From assembly GCA_020438795.1 (NCBI GenBank), contig JAGQTY010000011.1:1-64000 (forward strand): DNA of 64,000 bases, in the 5' to 3' direction. The notes beneath the pieces were generated by a model. That model was not told the origin of the DNA. It ran no database searches and was given only the letters and a program-made list of their open reading frames with translations. Source of the stretch: Actinomycetota bacterium. GTDB taxonomy: Bacteria > Actinomycetota > Actinomycetes > S36-B12 > GCA-2699445. Made by a program: the position numbers and the translations under genes. Position 1 is the first letter of the stretch. Every line of letters begins with the position of its first letter. This document shows, in pieces, positions 37,405 through 46,590 of the stretch.

Positions 37405-38516
37405 CGACCACGCTCGACCCGGGCGTCGTCCTGGCGCCGATGGCGGGGATCACCAACCGGCCCTTCCGGCGACTGTGCCGTGAGGCTGGTGCGGGCGTGT
37501 ACGTCTCGGAGATGATCACCGCGCGCGCCTTCCTCGAGGGGAGCGAACGGACCGACCGGCTCATCGCCTTCGATGAGGATGAGACTCCACGTTCGATGCA
37601 GTTGTACTCCGTTGATCCGGGCGTGCTGGCCAGGACGGTCGAGATCATCCGGGCCGACGACCTGGCCGATCACATCGACCTCAACTTCGGCTGTCCCGTG
37701 CGCAAGGTGACCCGCAAGGGTGGGGGAGCGGCACTGCCCTGGAAGCTCGATCTCTATGCCGAACTCGTCGAGGCTGCGGTCACCAACGCGGGTGAACTGC
37801 CAGTGACAGTGAAGATGCGGATGGGGATAGACGGTGATCACCTCACCTACGTCGATGCAGGGGAGATCGCCGCGCGGGCCGGGGTGACGTGGGTCGCGCT
37901 GCACGCCCGCACCGCCTCGCAGTACTACGGCGGCCACGCGGACTGGGACGCCATCGCACGGCTCAAGGACCACCTGGCTCCCTATGGGACCCCGGTGCTG
38001 GGCAACGGCGACATCTGGACCGCGAGCGATGCCACGGACATGCAAGCCCGCACCGGGTGTGACGGCGTGGTTGTGGGGAGGGGATGTCTGGGGCGCCCTT
38101 GGCTGTTCGGGCAGCTCGCAGACGCACGGGCCGGGCGCCCGATCCGTCCCGATCCCGGTGTCGACGAGGTGGCTAGGACCTACCGCCGGCATGCGCAACT
38201 GCTCGTGGACGCATTCGGTGAGCACATCGGCTGCCGGGAGATCCGCAAGCACCACGCCTGGTACTTCAAGGGGTTTCGTGTGGGCAGCGAGGTGCGCCAG
38301 GGTCTCGGTCGCGTCGCCAGTCTGGCGGAGATCGATGCCCTGCTCGCTCGTATCGAGCCGGGACAGCAGGCCGACCCGCAGGTGGTGGCGGCCCCCCGGG
38401 GACGTACGAACGGTGACAGGACCGTGACGCTGCCTGACGGCTGGTTGTCCTCACGCAGCGTGGGGCTTCGCCGGCAGGAGCTGGCCGCCGCTGAGATCGA
38501 CGCCAGTGGTGGCTGA
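37401..38516 (+). CDS. dusB: tRNA-dihydrouridine synthase DusB
   Basis: DusB reduces uridine in tRNA with FMN and NADPH. The 371-aa protein has VVLAPMAGITNRPFRRLC, the catalytic Cys in LNFGCPVRKVTRKGGG, VTVKMRMG, VALHARTASQYYGGHADW and GNGDIW. The ATG overlaps the upstream stop. The tail after about 320 is not conserved. It converges with the histidine kinase gene, 6 nt apart. Confidence 0.94.
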   Translation: MTTTLDPGVVLAPMAGITNRPFRRLCREAGAGVYVSEMITARAFLEGSERTDRLIAFDEDETPRSMQLYSVDPGVLARTVEIIRADDLADHIDLNFGCPVRKVTRKGGGAALPWKLDLYAELVEAAVTNAGELPVTVKMRMGIDGDHLTYVDAGEIAARAGVTWVALHARTASQYYGGHADWDAIARLKDHLAPYGTPVLGNGDIWTASDATDMQARTGCDGVVVGRGCLGRPWLFGQLADARAGRPIRPDPGVDEVARTYRRHAQLLVDAFGEHIGCREIRKHHAWYFKGFRVGSEVRQGLGRVASLAEIDALLARIEPGQQADPQVVAAPRGRTNGDRTVTLPDGWLSSRSVGLRRQELAAAEIDASGG

Positions 38517-38522
38517 GAAGGC

Positions 38523-40028
38523 TCAGATGTCCTGTCCGCTGAAGGTCTCGCTCTTGGGGGCCGGGAGCCGCAGATTGACAGCGGTGCCCGAGCGGCCGTC
38601 ACTGTCCAGCCAGACGGCCCCGTTGTGCTGCTGCACGATGCGTCGCACCAGCGCGAGTCCGACGCCGGTTCCCGGCTGATCGGTGCGCAGGCGCTGGAAC
38701 ATGGTGAAGGCGCGGTCCGACAGCTCTGCAGGAATACCAGAGCCGTTGTCGATCACACTGATCCGGACGGTGTCCCCCTGTGAGACAGCTGAGACTGTGA
38801 CCTGCGGCGTCCGATCCGCGGCACGGTACTTGATCGCGTTGGTCAGGAGTTCGGCAAAGACCGAGCCGAGATGTTCGGCGTTCCCGGTCACGAGGAGGTC
38901 CTCAGCCACCTCGTTGACCACCCGCGCGCCGGTCGCGTCGATCCTGGTCCCGTTCTCGGCCAGAGCCGCATCGATGAGGGCACGCAGCTGCAGCGGTGCC
39001 GGTGTGTAATCGGTCCGGGCGGCGCGGCTGAAGGAGAGGAGGTCCGCGACCATCGTCCGCATGATCTCGACGGACGCGCGGATCTCGTGCATGTACTCCA
39101 GCGGCTCCTCGGCAATATCGGTGCCCAGCGCTTCAGCGAGCAGGTCGGTGTAGGTGCCGACCACGCGCATGGGTGCCTGCAGGTCGTGGCTGGCGACGTA
39201 GCTCCAGTGCTGGAGTTCCTTGTTGGTCACCTCGAGCTGCTCGATCAGCGCCTTCTCATCACTGAGATCTGCGATCTGGGCGATGAAAGTCACGAACGTC
39301 CCATCGTCCCGCCACAGCCCCGAGGCGTGCAGCCGGACCCACACGATGGAACCGTCGGCGCGGAAGTAGCGCTTGTCCATCACGTAGCTGTCGATCTGAC
39401 GCTCAGCCACCTGCTGCACGAGCTCGAGGTCCCGGTCGAGGTCCTCCGGGTGGGTGATCTCCTGGAAGGTCTTGGTCAGCAACTCGTCATGGTCGTAGCC
39501 TGCGATCCGGCAGAACGCGGGACTCAACCAGGTGAACTCGCCCTGGGCGCTCACCAGCGCCATGCCGACCGGGGCACGTTCGATGATCCGGTCCGAGATC
39601 TCGCCCTGCTGCGCGAGCCGTTCGAGTTCCACCCGTTCCTTGACCCGGTCGGTCACATCGTTCCACCAGAACGCGAACCCGTCGAGGTGCTTGATGGCCC
39701 GGATGTCATAGATACGGGGGATGACCTCCTGTGTGCCCCAGGTGTCGTCGTAGCCCGCTTCCCTGACCTCGAAGGGTTCACCGGTCTCCACGACACGCGA
39801 GTAGGCCTGGAACAGGCCGTTGCGCTGCTCCGGCAGGAGCTCGAGCAGCCGCTGCCCGATCAGGGTGTCGCGGTCCACGGGGATCTCAGCAGCACCGGCA
39901 TCATTGATGTGGTCCCAGACGAAGTCGACGATGGTCCCCTTACTGTCCCGGAGCGCATGGAGCACGGCCAGCGGCTGGGGGACCGCATTGATGAGGGTGT
40001 CCTCGATGCCCTGTTCAACCTCGCTCAT
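38523..40028 (-). CDS. PAS-domain sensor histidine kinase
   Basis: This 501-aa soluble kinase has two PAS domains (about 10-130 and 145-265, the second with GEFTWLSPAFCRIAGYDHDEL and a PAC segment, split here), a HisKA helix with the phospho-accepting His in YVASHDLQAPMR, and HATPase motifs NAIKYR, VIDNGSGIP and GTGVGLALVRRI. No transmembrane helix is seen. It is the last gene of a minus-strand trio with a single-domain receiver and a GGDEF response regulator. ATG 40028 has AGGAG at 5-nt spacing; GTG 40034 overlaps that site. Confidence 0.9.
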   Translation of the reverse strand: MSEVEQGIEDTLINAVPQPLAVLHALRDSKGTIVDFVWDHINDAGAAEIPVDRDTLIGQRLLELLPEQRNGLFQAYSRVVETGEPFEVREAGYDDTWGTQEVIPRIYDIRAIKHLDGFAFWWNDVTDRVKERVELERLAQQGEISDRIIERAPVGMALVSAQGEFTWLSPAFCRIAGYDHDELLTKTFQEITHPEDLDRDLELVQQVAERQIDSYVMDKRYFRADGSIVWVRLHASGLWRDDGTFVTFIAQIADLSDEKALIEQLEVTNKELQHWSYVASHDLQAPMRVVGTYTDLLAEALGTDIAEEPLEYMHEIRASVEIMRTMVADLLSFSRAARTDYTPAPLQLRALIDAALAENGTRIDATGARVVNEVAEDLLVTGNAEHLGSVFAELLTNAIKYRAADRTPQVTVSAVSQGDTVRISVIDNGSGIPAELSDRAFTMFQRLRTDQPGTGVGLALVRRIVQQHNGAVWLDSDGRSGTAVNLRLPAPKSETFSGQDI

Positions 40029-40093
40029 GGTCACTCCTGCTCGGCCGCTGATGAGCTGGCCGGTGTCACCGACTGGACAGTGCCGGACATCGG

Positions 40094-40510
40094 CTACTCG
40101 TTCGAACTGGGGATACGCACAATCTGGAACCAGTAGTCGGTCAGCGATCTCAGGATCGTCTGGAAGCCGGCCGCGTCCACGGGCTTGACCACGTAGGAGT
40201 TGACGGCCTCGGAATATGCTCTTGCCACCTCTTCCGGGTCGTCACTGGTCGTCAGGAACACCACCGGCAGTCGGGCGATGCTGGGGTTCTCGCTGCCACG
40301 GATGGCCTGCAGCACCTCGTGGCCGTTCATCACGGGCATGTTGATGTCGAGCAGGACCAAGCCGGGAAGGGGTTCGGTCTCCAGGTAGGACAGCGCTTGC
40401 GGTCCGGATTCCACGTGGACGATGGGGTTGGCGATCTGGGCCAGTTGCGCGAAGCGTTTGATGAGCTTCGCGTCGGTCACCGAGTCGTCCACCAACAGAA
40501 TGTTGAGCAT
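40094..40510 (-). CDS. Single-domain response regulator (Rcp1-like)
   Basis: The 138-aa protein is one receiver domain: DD in LVDDSVTDAKL, the phospho-acceptor Asp in VLLDINMPVMNG, Thr in VFLTTSDDPEE and Lys in YVVKPVD. No output domain is present; such proteins relay phosphate or act by protein contact. It overlaps the upstream GGDEF gene by one base (ATGA), and lies 65 bp from the histidine kinase, with which it probably pairs. Confidence 0.9.
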   Translation of the reverse strand: MLNILLVDDSVTDAKLIKRFAQLAQIANPIVHVESGPQALSYLETEPLPGLVLLDINMPVMNGHEVLQAIRGSENPSIARLPVVFLTTSDDPEEVARAYSEAVNSYVVKPVDAAGFQTILRSLTDYWFQIVRIPSSNE

Positions 40511-41436
40511 CAGTTGTCCTCACTGCCGACGGCTTCACGCGCTCTGATGCCGTTCTTGTCGTCGTACATGTTCAGGTCCGCGGTGCGGAGGAGTTCGTCG
40601 AACTGGGGCACCCCTGCCTGGGACAGGGCCGCACCGAGACTGAGGCGGACGGGTACCTCAGCGTCCTGATCGTCCTCACCGGCGATCGAGACGCTGAATC
40701 GTGTCGCCCCGCGGATGCGATCGACGAGGGAAGCGAAGTCATCCGGGTGAATACGACCGAAGATGGTGAACTCGTCTCCTCCCCACCGTGCCACTAGGTC
40801 TGAGGTCCGCACCGCCTCACGCAAGCGTCCGGCGACCTCCCGAAGGACCTGGTCACCTGCCGCGTGTCCGTAGCCATCGTTGATCTCCTTGAAATTGTCC
40901 ACGTCGGCGAACAACAGGAAGATGCCGTCCTCCGGACCGGTGTGTGTCAACTGGCTCTCAGCGCCCTCGTGGAACGCCTGACGGTTGAGCACCCCGGTGA
41001 GGCTGTCGTGCGAACTCTCGTACTGCGCGCGGTTCACCTGTTCGGTGCGCAGCACGGCGTACTCGATGGCTCGTGCCAGCGTCTTGGAGTTCATCTCATC
41101 CTTGGGCAGGAAGTCCTGGGCCCCCGCGCCGATGCACTCGACGCCACGGGCTTCGTCGGTGGTCAGCGCGATGACCGGATTGCCGGGAAAGGCCGCTACC
41201 ACTGCGGTCACGGTGGCGACGCCGCCGCTGTCGGGGAGGTTGAGATCGGTGAGAATCACGTCGAAGGCCATAGTGCTCAGGTCCTGCGCGTCAGCCAGCG
41301 ACAGGCAGTGGGTGAGACTCGGGGGCGTCGGCAACGAGTTGAGGTAGGTGGCCACGAGCCTGGCATCGGTACGACTGTCTTCGATGAGCAGGACGGCACG
41401 ATGCGGGTACTTCACGCCGTCATTCGTCTCATTCAT
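40510..41436 (-). CDS. Response regulator with diguanylate cyclase output
   Basis: The 308-aa protein has a receiver domain (residues about 15-130, with LLIEDSRTDARL and phospho-Asp in VILTDLNLPDSGG) and a GGDEF domain (about 145-300) with SHDSLTGVLNRQAF, FADVDNFKEINDGYGH and RWGGDEF. The RTSD sequence five residues before GGDEF is an RxxD inhibitory site. It should make c-di-GMP when phosphorylated. ATG 41436 is chosen as the first Met before the receiver. It opens the minus-strand trio. Confidence 0.9.
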   Translation of the reverse strand: MNETNDGVKYPHRAVLLIEDSRTDARLVATYLNSLPTPPSLTHCLSLADAQDLSTMAFDVILTDLNLPDSGGVATVTAVVAAFPGNPVIALTTDEARGVECIGAGAQDFLPKDEMNSKTLARAIEYAVLRTEQVNRAQYESSHDSLTGVLNRQAFHEGAESQLTHTGPEDGIFLLFADVDNFKEINDGYGHAAGDQVLREVAGRLREAVRTSDLVARWGGDEFTIFGRIHPDDFASLVDRIRGATRFSVSIAGEDDQDAEVPVRLSLGAALSQAGVPQFDELLRTADLNMYDDKNGIRAREAVGSEDN

Positions 41437-41818
41437 TGCGTTCACAATCCCGGCCGTCGCCACTGCATTTATGGGCACTGCCTCATAGGAACCGATCTCG
41501 GTATGATTCTGCCGCAGCGGCGCCATCTTTTCAGCGCGGGAGGACACTTGGGCGACAAGATCACCGCGGGGGACCAAAGGCCTGACCCGATCCATGCTCC
41601 GAGTCGGCCCAACGAGTGAGGTGATCGGGCTAATGTGAGGCTTGCCGGGGCCACGCTTGCTAGGTTGAGCGCGTGGGCAGGTCGTGGGCGAGCCGAGGGG
41701 CTCGTCGTGCACTGGTCGGTACCAGGACTCGGGGTGCTCACTGCCGGGGTGAGCACCCCCCGTTGCGAACAAGCCTGCCGAGACCTTGTGGATGTCCGGC
41801 TCAGGAGAGGAAACGACA
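41437..41818. other. 382-bp intergenic region between the signalling cassette and ppdK
   Basis: This stretch separates the two divergent genes. It holds the ppdK leader hairpin (41731-41759), the ppdK ribosome binding site (AGGAGAGG at 41803-41810) and a possible plus-strand -10 box TAGGTT (41660-41665). No convincing gene was found in either strand. Confidence 0.5.
41731..41759 (+). promoter_or_regulatory. Stem-loop in the ppdK leader
   Basis: GGGGTGCTCAC (41731-41741) pairs perfectly with GTGAGCACCCC (41749-41759) across a 7-nt loop. It ends 59 nt before the ppdK start. It is strong enough to act as an attenuator or mRNA stabiliser, and no gene upstream needs it as a terminator on the plus strand. 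Confidence 0.55.
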
Positions 41819-44524
41819 GTGACCAAGTGGGTATATTCCTTCGCCGAGGGAAACGCCGAGATGAAGGATCTCCTGGGTGGGAAGGGGGCCAACCTCGCTG
41901 AGATGACCAATATGGGCATCCCGGTACCGCCCGGCTTCACCATCACGACCGAGAGTTGCCGCTACTACCACTCACATCGTGAGCCGCCGGCCGGGATGTG
42001 GGACGAGGTACAGGCCCACGTGCTGGACCTGGAGGCGGCCACCGGTCGCGGCTTCGGCGATGCGGAACGGCCCCTGCTGCTCTCGGTCCGCTCGGGCGCC
42101 AAATTCTCCATGCCGGGCATGATGGACACGGTGCTGGACATCGGCCTCAATGACGAGACCGTGATCGGGCTGGCCCGCCAGGCCGACGACGATCACTTCG
42201 CATGGGACTCCTACCGGCGCCTGGTTCAGATGTACGGCAAGACCGTTCTCGGGGCGCCTTCCGAGCCCTTCGACGCGCTGATCGAGGCGGCGATGCTCGC
42301 CAACGACGTCAAGTACGACGTGGAACTACCGGCTGCCGCAGTGAAGGAACTGACCGAAGCCTTCAAACAAGTCGTCGTGGACACCACAGGCCAGGTCTTC
42401 CCACAGGATCCACTGGAACAGCTCCAGGGTGCCGTCCAAGCGGTCTTCGACTCCTGGGACACCCCTCGAGCCAAACTCTACCGGCGCCAGGAGGGCATCC
42501 CACAGGACCTCGGCACCGCTGTGAACATCCAGGTCATGGTCTTCGGAAACGTGGGCGAAGGGTCTGGGACCGGCGTGGCCTTCACCCGTGACCCGGCCAC
42601 CGGAGAGCGAGGCGTCTACGGTGACTACTTGGCCGACGCCCAGGGAGAGGATGTCGTTGCCGGTATCCGCAACACCTCACCGCTCAGCGCACTGGGGGAG
42701 ACCGATCCGCAGAGCTACGAGCAGCTCCTGCAGATCATGGCGGACCTCGAGGAGCACTACGCGGATCTCTGTGACATCGAGTTCACCGTTCAGGAGGGCA
42801 AGCTCTGGATGCTCCAGGTGCGGGTCGGCAAGCGGACTCCGGCAGCCGCGTTCCGGATCGCGGCCCAGCTGGTCGACGAGGGACTCATCGACCTCGACGA
42901 GGCTGTCCGTCGTGTGACCGGACAGCAGCTCGCTCAGCTGCTGTTCCCGCAGTTCGACCCGACCGCACCCAAGTCGCTGATCGCCGAGGGCATGGGCGCC
43001 TCGCCAGGAGCAGCTGTCGGCGAGATCGTCTTCGACTCGGCCGTGGCAGTCCGCCGACACGCGGAGGGACACGAGGTGATCCTTGTGCGCCCGGAGACCA
43101 GCCCCGATGACCTGGCCGGGATGGTGGCGTCCGCCGGAATCCTGACATCCCGGGGCGGCAAGACCTCGCATGCAGCGGTGGTCGCACGTGGCATGGGCAA
43201 GACCGCTGTCTGCGGAGCAGACTCGCTGCGGATCGACACCGAGGCGGGCGAACTGCACCTGCCGGACGGGCGGACATTCTTCGCCGGCACGGTCATCAGC
43301 ATCGACGGCAGTGACGGTGAGGTCTACGAGGGCAGTGTGCCGGTTCGGCCGTCAGCCGTCGTTGAGTACTTCGAGAACGGGCTCGAGGCCGCGCTCGAGG
43401 GGGTCAACGAGGCGACCGCCGAGTTGCTGGAGGCGGTCGACCGCATCATGCGTCACGCGGACGAGAACCGCCGGATGCAGGTGCGCGCCAACGCCGACAC
43501 GGCCACGGATGCCAGGCGGGCCCGCGAGATGGGTGCGCAGGGCATCGGGCTGTGCCGCACCGAACACATGTTCCTCGGTGAGCGCAAGGCCATCGTGCAG
43601 CGCCTGATCCTTTCCGAGACGGATGAGGAACGAGACGCCGCTCTTGCCGAACTGCTGCCATTGCAGCGCAAGGACTTCATCCGCATCCTCGAGGCGATGG
43701 ATGGCCTGCCCGTCACGATCAGGCTGCTCGATCCGCCGCTGCACGAGTTCCTCCCCGACCTGACCGAGCTCACGGTCAAGGCCGCAGTCGCAGAGCAGGG
43801 GGGTCAGACCGGAGTCGATCCACGCCTGCTGAACGCCGTGCGCCGGATGAAGGAGGAGAATCCCATGCTGGGCCTTCGAGGCGTGCGCCTCGGCCTCGTG
43901 CTGCCGGGACTGTTCGCCCTGCAGGTGCGCGCGATCGCCGAGGCCTCGTGTCATCGAAGGAAGGTGGGGGGCGATCCCCGGGCGGAGATCATGATCCCCT
44001 TGGTCGGCTCGGTGCACGAACTCGACCTCATCATCGACGAGGCAAGCCGGGTGCTGGCGGCGGTCTCCGAGGAGAACGGCTGCTCGCTGGAGTTCCCCAT
44101 CGGTACGATGATCGAACTGCCGCGTGCCGCGCTCACCGCCGGGAAGATCGCGGGTTCCGCGCAGTTCTTCTCCTTCGGGACGAATGATCTCACCCAGACG
44201 ACCTGGGGATTCTCCCGGGACGACGTTGAGGCCAGCTTCTTCGCGCAGTATCTGGATCGCGGGATCTTCCGCGTCTCCCCGTTCGAGTCCCTGGACGTGG
44301 AGGGTGTGGGACGCCTCGTCGAGATGGCTGCTGTTGCGGGACGCGAGGTCCGCCCCGGCATGCCCCTGGGCGTGTGCGGCGAGCATGGTGGTGATCCGGC
44401 GAGCATCGAATTCTTCGACAGCATCGATCTCACCTACGTCTCCTGTTCTCCGTTCCGGGTACCGGTGGCGCGGCTTGAGAGCAGCAGGGCCCATCTGGGC
44501 GCCGGAGGCGCTGCCAGCAAGTAG
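41819..44524 (+). CDS. ppdK: Pyruvate, phosphate dikinase
   Basis: PPDK interconverts pyruvate, ATP and Pi with PEP, AMP and PPi. The 901-aa protein has the nucleotide-binding domain (LLGGKGANLAEM at the start), the swivelling domain with catalytic His in GGKTSHAAVVARGMG (His451), and the PEP-binding barrel with LCRTEHMF and CGEHGGDPASIEFF. It is full length. GTG 41819 is set by an upstream AGGAGAGG. Direction in the cell (gluconeogenic or glycolytic) is unknown. Confidence 0.97.
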   Translation: MTKWVYSFAEGNAEMKDLLGGKGANLAEMTNMGIPVPPGFTITTESCRYYHSHREPPAGMWDEVQAHVLDLEAATGRGFGDAERPLLLSVRSGAKFSMPGMMDTVLDIGLNDETVIGLARQADDDHFAWDSYRRLVQMYGKTVLGAPSEPFDALIEAAMLANDVKYDVELPAAAVKELTEAFKQVVVDTTGQVFPQDPLEQLQGAVQAVFDSWDTPRAKLYRRQEGIPQDLGTAVNIQVMVFGNVGEGSGTGVAFTRDPATGERGVYGDYLADAQGEDVVAGIRNTSPLSALGETDPQSYEQLLQIMADLEEHYADLCDIEFTVQEGKLWMLQVRVGKRTPAAAFRIAAQLVDEGLIDLDEAVRRVTGQQLAQLLFPQFDPTAPKSLIAEGMGASPGAAVGEIVFDSAVAVRRHAEGHEVILVRPETSPDDLAGMVASAGILTSRGGKTSHAAVVARGMGKTAVCGADSLRIDTEAGELHLPDGRTFFAGTVISIDGSDGEVYEGSVPVRPSAVVEYFENGLEAALEGVNEATAELLEAVDRIMRHADENRRMQVRANADTATDARRAREMGAQGIGLCRTEHMFLGERKAIVQRLILSETDEERDAALAELLPLQRKDFIRILEAMDGLPVTIRLLDPPLHEFLPDLTELTVKAAVAEQGGQTGVDPRLLNAVRRMKEENPMLGLRGVRLGLVLPGLFALQVRAIAEASCHRRKVGGDPRAEIMIPLVGSVHELDLIIDEASRVLAAVSEENGCSLEFPIGTMIELPRAALTAGKIAGSAQFFSFGTNDLTQTTWGFSRDDVEASFFAQYLDRGIFRVSPFESLDVEGVGRLVEMAAVAGREVRPGMPLGVCGEHGGDPASIEFFDSIDLTYVSCSPFRVPVARLESSRAHLGAGGAASK

Positions 44525-44643
44525 CGCCCGGCCGTGTCCGCCTCGATGTAAGAGGACGGTATGCCGCGGTTCACAACAGGCGTCAGATGCGGGACACTCC
44601 TACTATGAGTGCTGTCGGGACGAAGACCCGTGCAGGAGGGCCT

Positions 44644-45267
44644 GTGACCTCGCCGCCCCAGCGGACCAAGAGCCGTGGCGCAGCGATGAAGTTCGTCCTG
44701 TTCGGGATCGTGACCGCCGTTGTGGGGCTGCTGCTGGTCGCCGGAAGCATCGTCGTTGCGGGTCGCGCCTACGACACCACTCGCACCGATGCGATCGTGG
44801 TACTCGGCGCCGCCCAGTACTGGGGAGATCCGTCCCCGGTGTTCGAGAACCGGCTCGATCACGCTCTGGACCTCTACCGGGAGGGCGTCAGCGACACGAT
44901 CGTGACCGTCGGGGGTGGCATGCCCGGGGACAAGACCACTGAGGCGGAGGCTGGGGCGGCGTATCTGGCCGCCAAGGGGGTCCCCGAAACCGCGCTGGTA
45001 GCGATTCCGACCGGCTCGGACACGATCGAGTCGGTCGAGGCGGTGTCGCGGCGCTCCCAGAAGCAGGGCTGGCAGTCTCTCACGCTCGTGTCCGACAGGG
45101 CGCACGTTGCGCGTTCCAGTGCCATCGCACAGGGCCTGGGATTCGAGACCCACACCAGCGGTCCGGCTTCAGGTGACGGTTCGAAGTTCACCTTCGAGCG
45201 GGTCGGCTGGGAGACCCTCGGACTGGTCAGGTTCTACCTCTGGGATCGCTGGCAACTGGACAGCTGA
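44644..45267 (+). CDS. SanA/YdcF-like DUF218 membrane protein
   Basis: The 207-aa protein has one N-terminal transmembrane helix (VLFGIVTAVVGLLLVAGS) and an extracytoplasmic DUF218 domain with TDAIVVLGAAQYW, TVGGGMPGDKTTEAEA, SDTIESVEAV and LVSDRAHVARS. Members are tied to cell-envelope permeability and peptidoglycan precursors, but activity is unknown. GTG 44644 is chosen because AGGAGGG (44634-44640) precedes it; a possible -10 TACTAT lies 38 bp upstream. It precedes dgt by 32 bp. Confidence 0.85.
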   Translation: MTSPPQRTKSRGAAMKFVLFGIVTAVVGLLLVAGSIVVAGRAYDTTRTDAIVVLGAAQYWGDPSPVFENRLDHALDLYREGVSDTIVTVGGGMPGDKTTEAEAGAAYLAAKGVPETALVAIPTGSDTIESVEAVSRRSQKQGWQSLTLVSDRAHVARSSAIAQGLGFETHTSGPASGDGSKFTFERVGWETLGLVRFYLWDRWQLDS

Positions 45268-45284
45268 GGGCCGCCGGCGCTGAG

Positions 45285-45302
45285 TACACTGGCTCCAGCA
45301 TG
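45285..45302 (+). promoter_or_regulatory. Promoter of dgt
   Basis: TACACT (45285-45290) is followed by 9 nt and ATG 45300. Slightly longer spacing than at other genes would leave an RNA leader of a few bases. Confidence 0.4.
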
Positions 45303-46550
45303 CTTCTCCAGCCAGCCGAGTACGACCCGAGCGACACCGAGCGATTCGTGCTGGAGTCCGACACCAAGGTGGGAGCGCGCAGCCCGTTCGCCAGAGACCG
45401 GGCCAGAGTGCTGCACTGCTCGGCGCTGCGACGCCTGGCCGGCAAGACCCAGGTCGTGATGACCGGGGTGTCAGACATTCCTCGCACTCGCCTCACGCAT
45501 TCTCTGGAGGTGGCCCAGGTCGCCCGCGAGCTGGGGGGCGAGCTTGGGTGTGACCCCGACCTCGTCGACGTCGCTGCACTGTCCCACGATCTGGGACACC
45601 CACCGTTCGGGCACAACGGGGAGGCCGTCCTGGACGAACTCGCCACAGAGTGCGGGGGATTCGAAGGCAATGCCCAGACCTTCCGGATCCTCACCCGACT
45701 GGAGGCCAAGGTCCGTAGCGATGATCGCAGCGTCGGGCTGAATCTCACCAGGGCGACTCTGGACGGCTGCTTGAAGTATCCGTGGTTCAGCACTGGGCCT
45801 GCGAGCAAGTACGGCGTCTACGCCGAGGACGCCGAACTGTTCGACTGGGTGCGGTCGTCAACGGTGCCGCGAGCCCGCTGCCTCGAAGCCCAGGTGATGG
45901 ACTGGGCCGACGACGTCGCCTATTCCGTGCACGATCTCGATGACGCGATCCAGCTGCGGCTGTTCGATCCAGCCTGGCTCGACTCCCCAGCAGAGCGGAA
46001 TGCTGTCGTGTCCCGCTGTATCGAGTGGTACCTGCCGCGGGCGGATCCCGGAGAGTTGCTCGCTGCACTCGAACGCATACGGGCGCTGCCGCAGTGGCGT
46101 GGCGGTTTCGACGGCTCCATGCGCGGCCTTGCGCTGGTCAAGGAACTGACCAGTGTGCTGATCGGGAGGTTCTGCACGTCGGCCTACCGATCCACGCGCG
46201 AGGTATGGGGTGAGAGGCCACTCAGGCGGTACGCCGCAGCGCTCGAGGTGCCCGACGACATCCGGGCGGAGGTAGCGGTGCTCAAAGCCGTGTCCGCGCA
46301 CTACGTCATGAGCCGGCCGGGTACCGATCCGCAGTACGAGGCTCAGGCGGACATGATCAGGACCGTGTTCCACCACCTGCGTGCCACGGGCGAGGAACTG
46401 CTCGAACCCTGGCTACGACCGGCCTGGGCCCTGGTCGATGATGACTCTGCTCGCACCCGGCTGATCGTTGATCAGATCGCCAGCCTCACCGACCGAGGTC
46501 TGCGCGACTGGGCCGAAGCAGCCACGGGCAAGTCCTGGCTGAGCGTGTGA
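45300..46550 (+). CDS. dgt: Deoxyguanosinetriphosphate triphosphohydrolase-like protein
   Basis: dGTPase-type HD enzymes hydrolyse dNTPs to nucleoside and triphosphate. The 416-aa protein has RLTHSLEVAQVAREL, the HD pair in ALSHDLGHPPFGHNGE (His96-Asp97), and YPWF and DWADDVAYSVHDLDD motifs. The family is a standard member of the dgt-dnaG neighbourhood in Actinomycetota; here an aminotransferase gene on the other strand lies between them. Confidence 0.94.
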   Translation: MLLQPAEYDPSDTERFVLESDTKVGARSPFARDRARVLHCSALRRLAGKTQVVMTGVSDIPRTRLTHSLEVAQVARELGGELGCDPDLVDVAALSHDLGHPPFGHNGEAVLDELATECGGFEGNAQTFRILTRLEAKVRSDDRSVGLNLTRATLDGCLKYPWFSTGPASKYGVYAEDAELFDWVRSSTVPRARCLEAQVMDWADDVAYSVHDLDDAIQLRLFDPAWLDSPAERNAVVSRCIEWYLPRADPGELLAALERIRALPQWRGGFDGSMRGLALVKELTSVLIGRFCTSAYRSTREVWGERPLRRYAAALEVPDDIRAEVAVLKAVSAHYVMSRPGTDPQYEAQADMIRTVFHHLRATGEELLEPWLRPAWALVDDDSARTRLIVDQIASLTDRGLRDWAEAATGKSWLSV

Positions 46551-46590
46551 CTGCTGTGTCATGACCGCTGCGGCGAGGGCGTCCTGTCGG

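Noticed and set aside
45234-45808. Minus-strand open frames over the start of dgt
   Set aside because: They lie opposite conserved dgt sequence, and have no supporting start signals.
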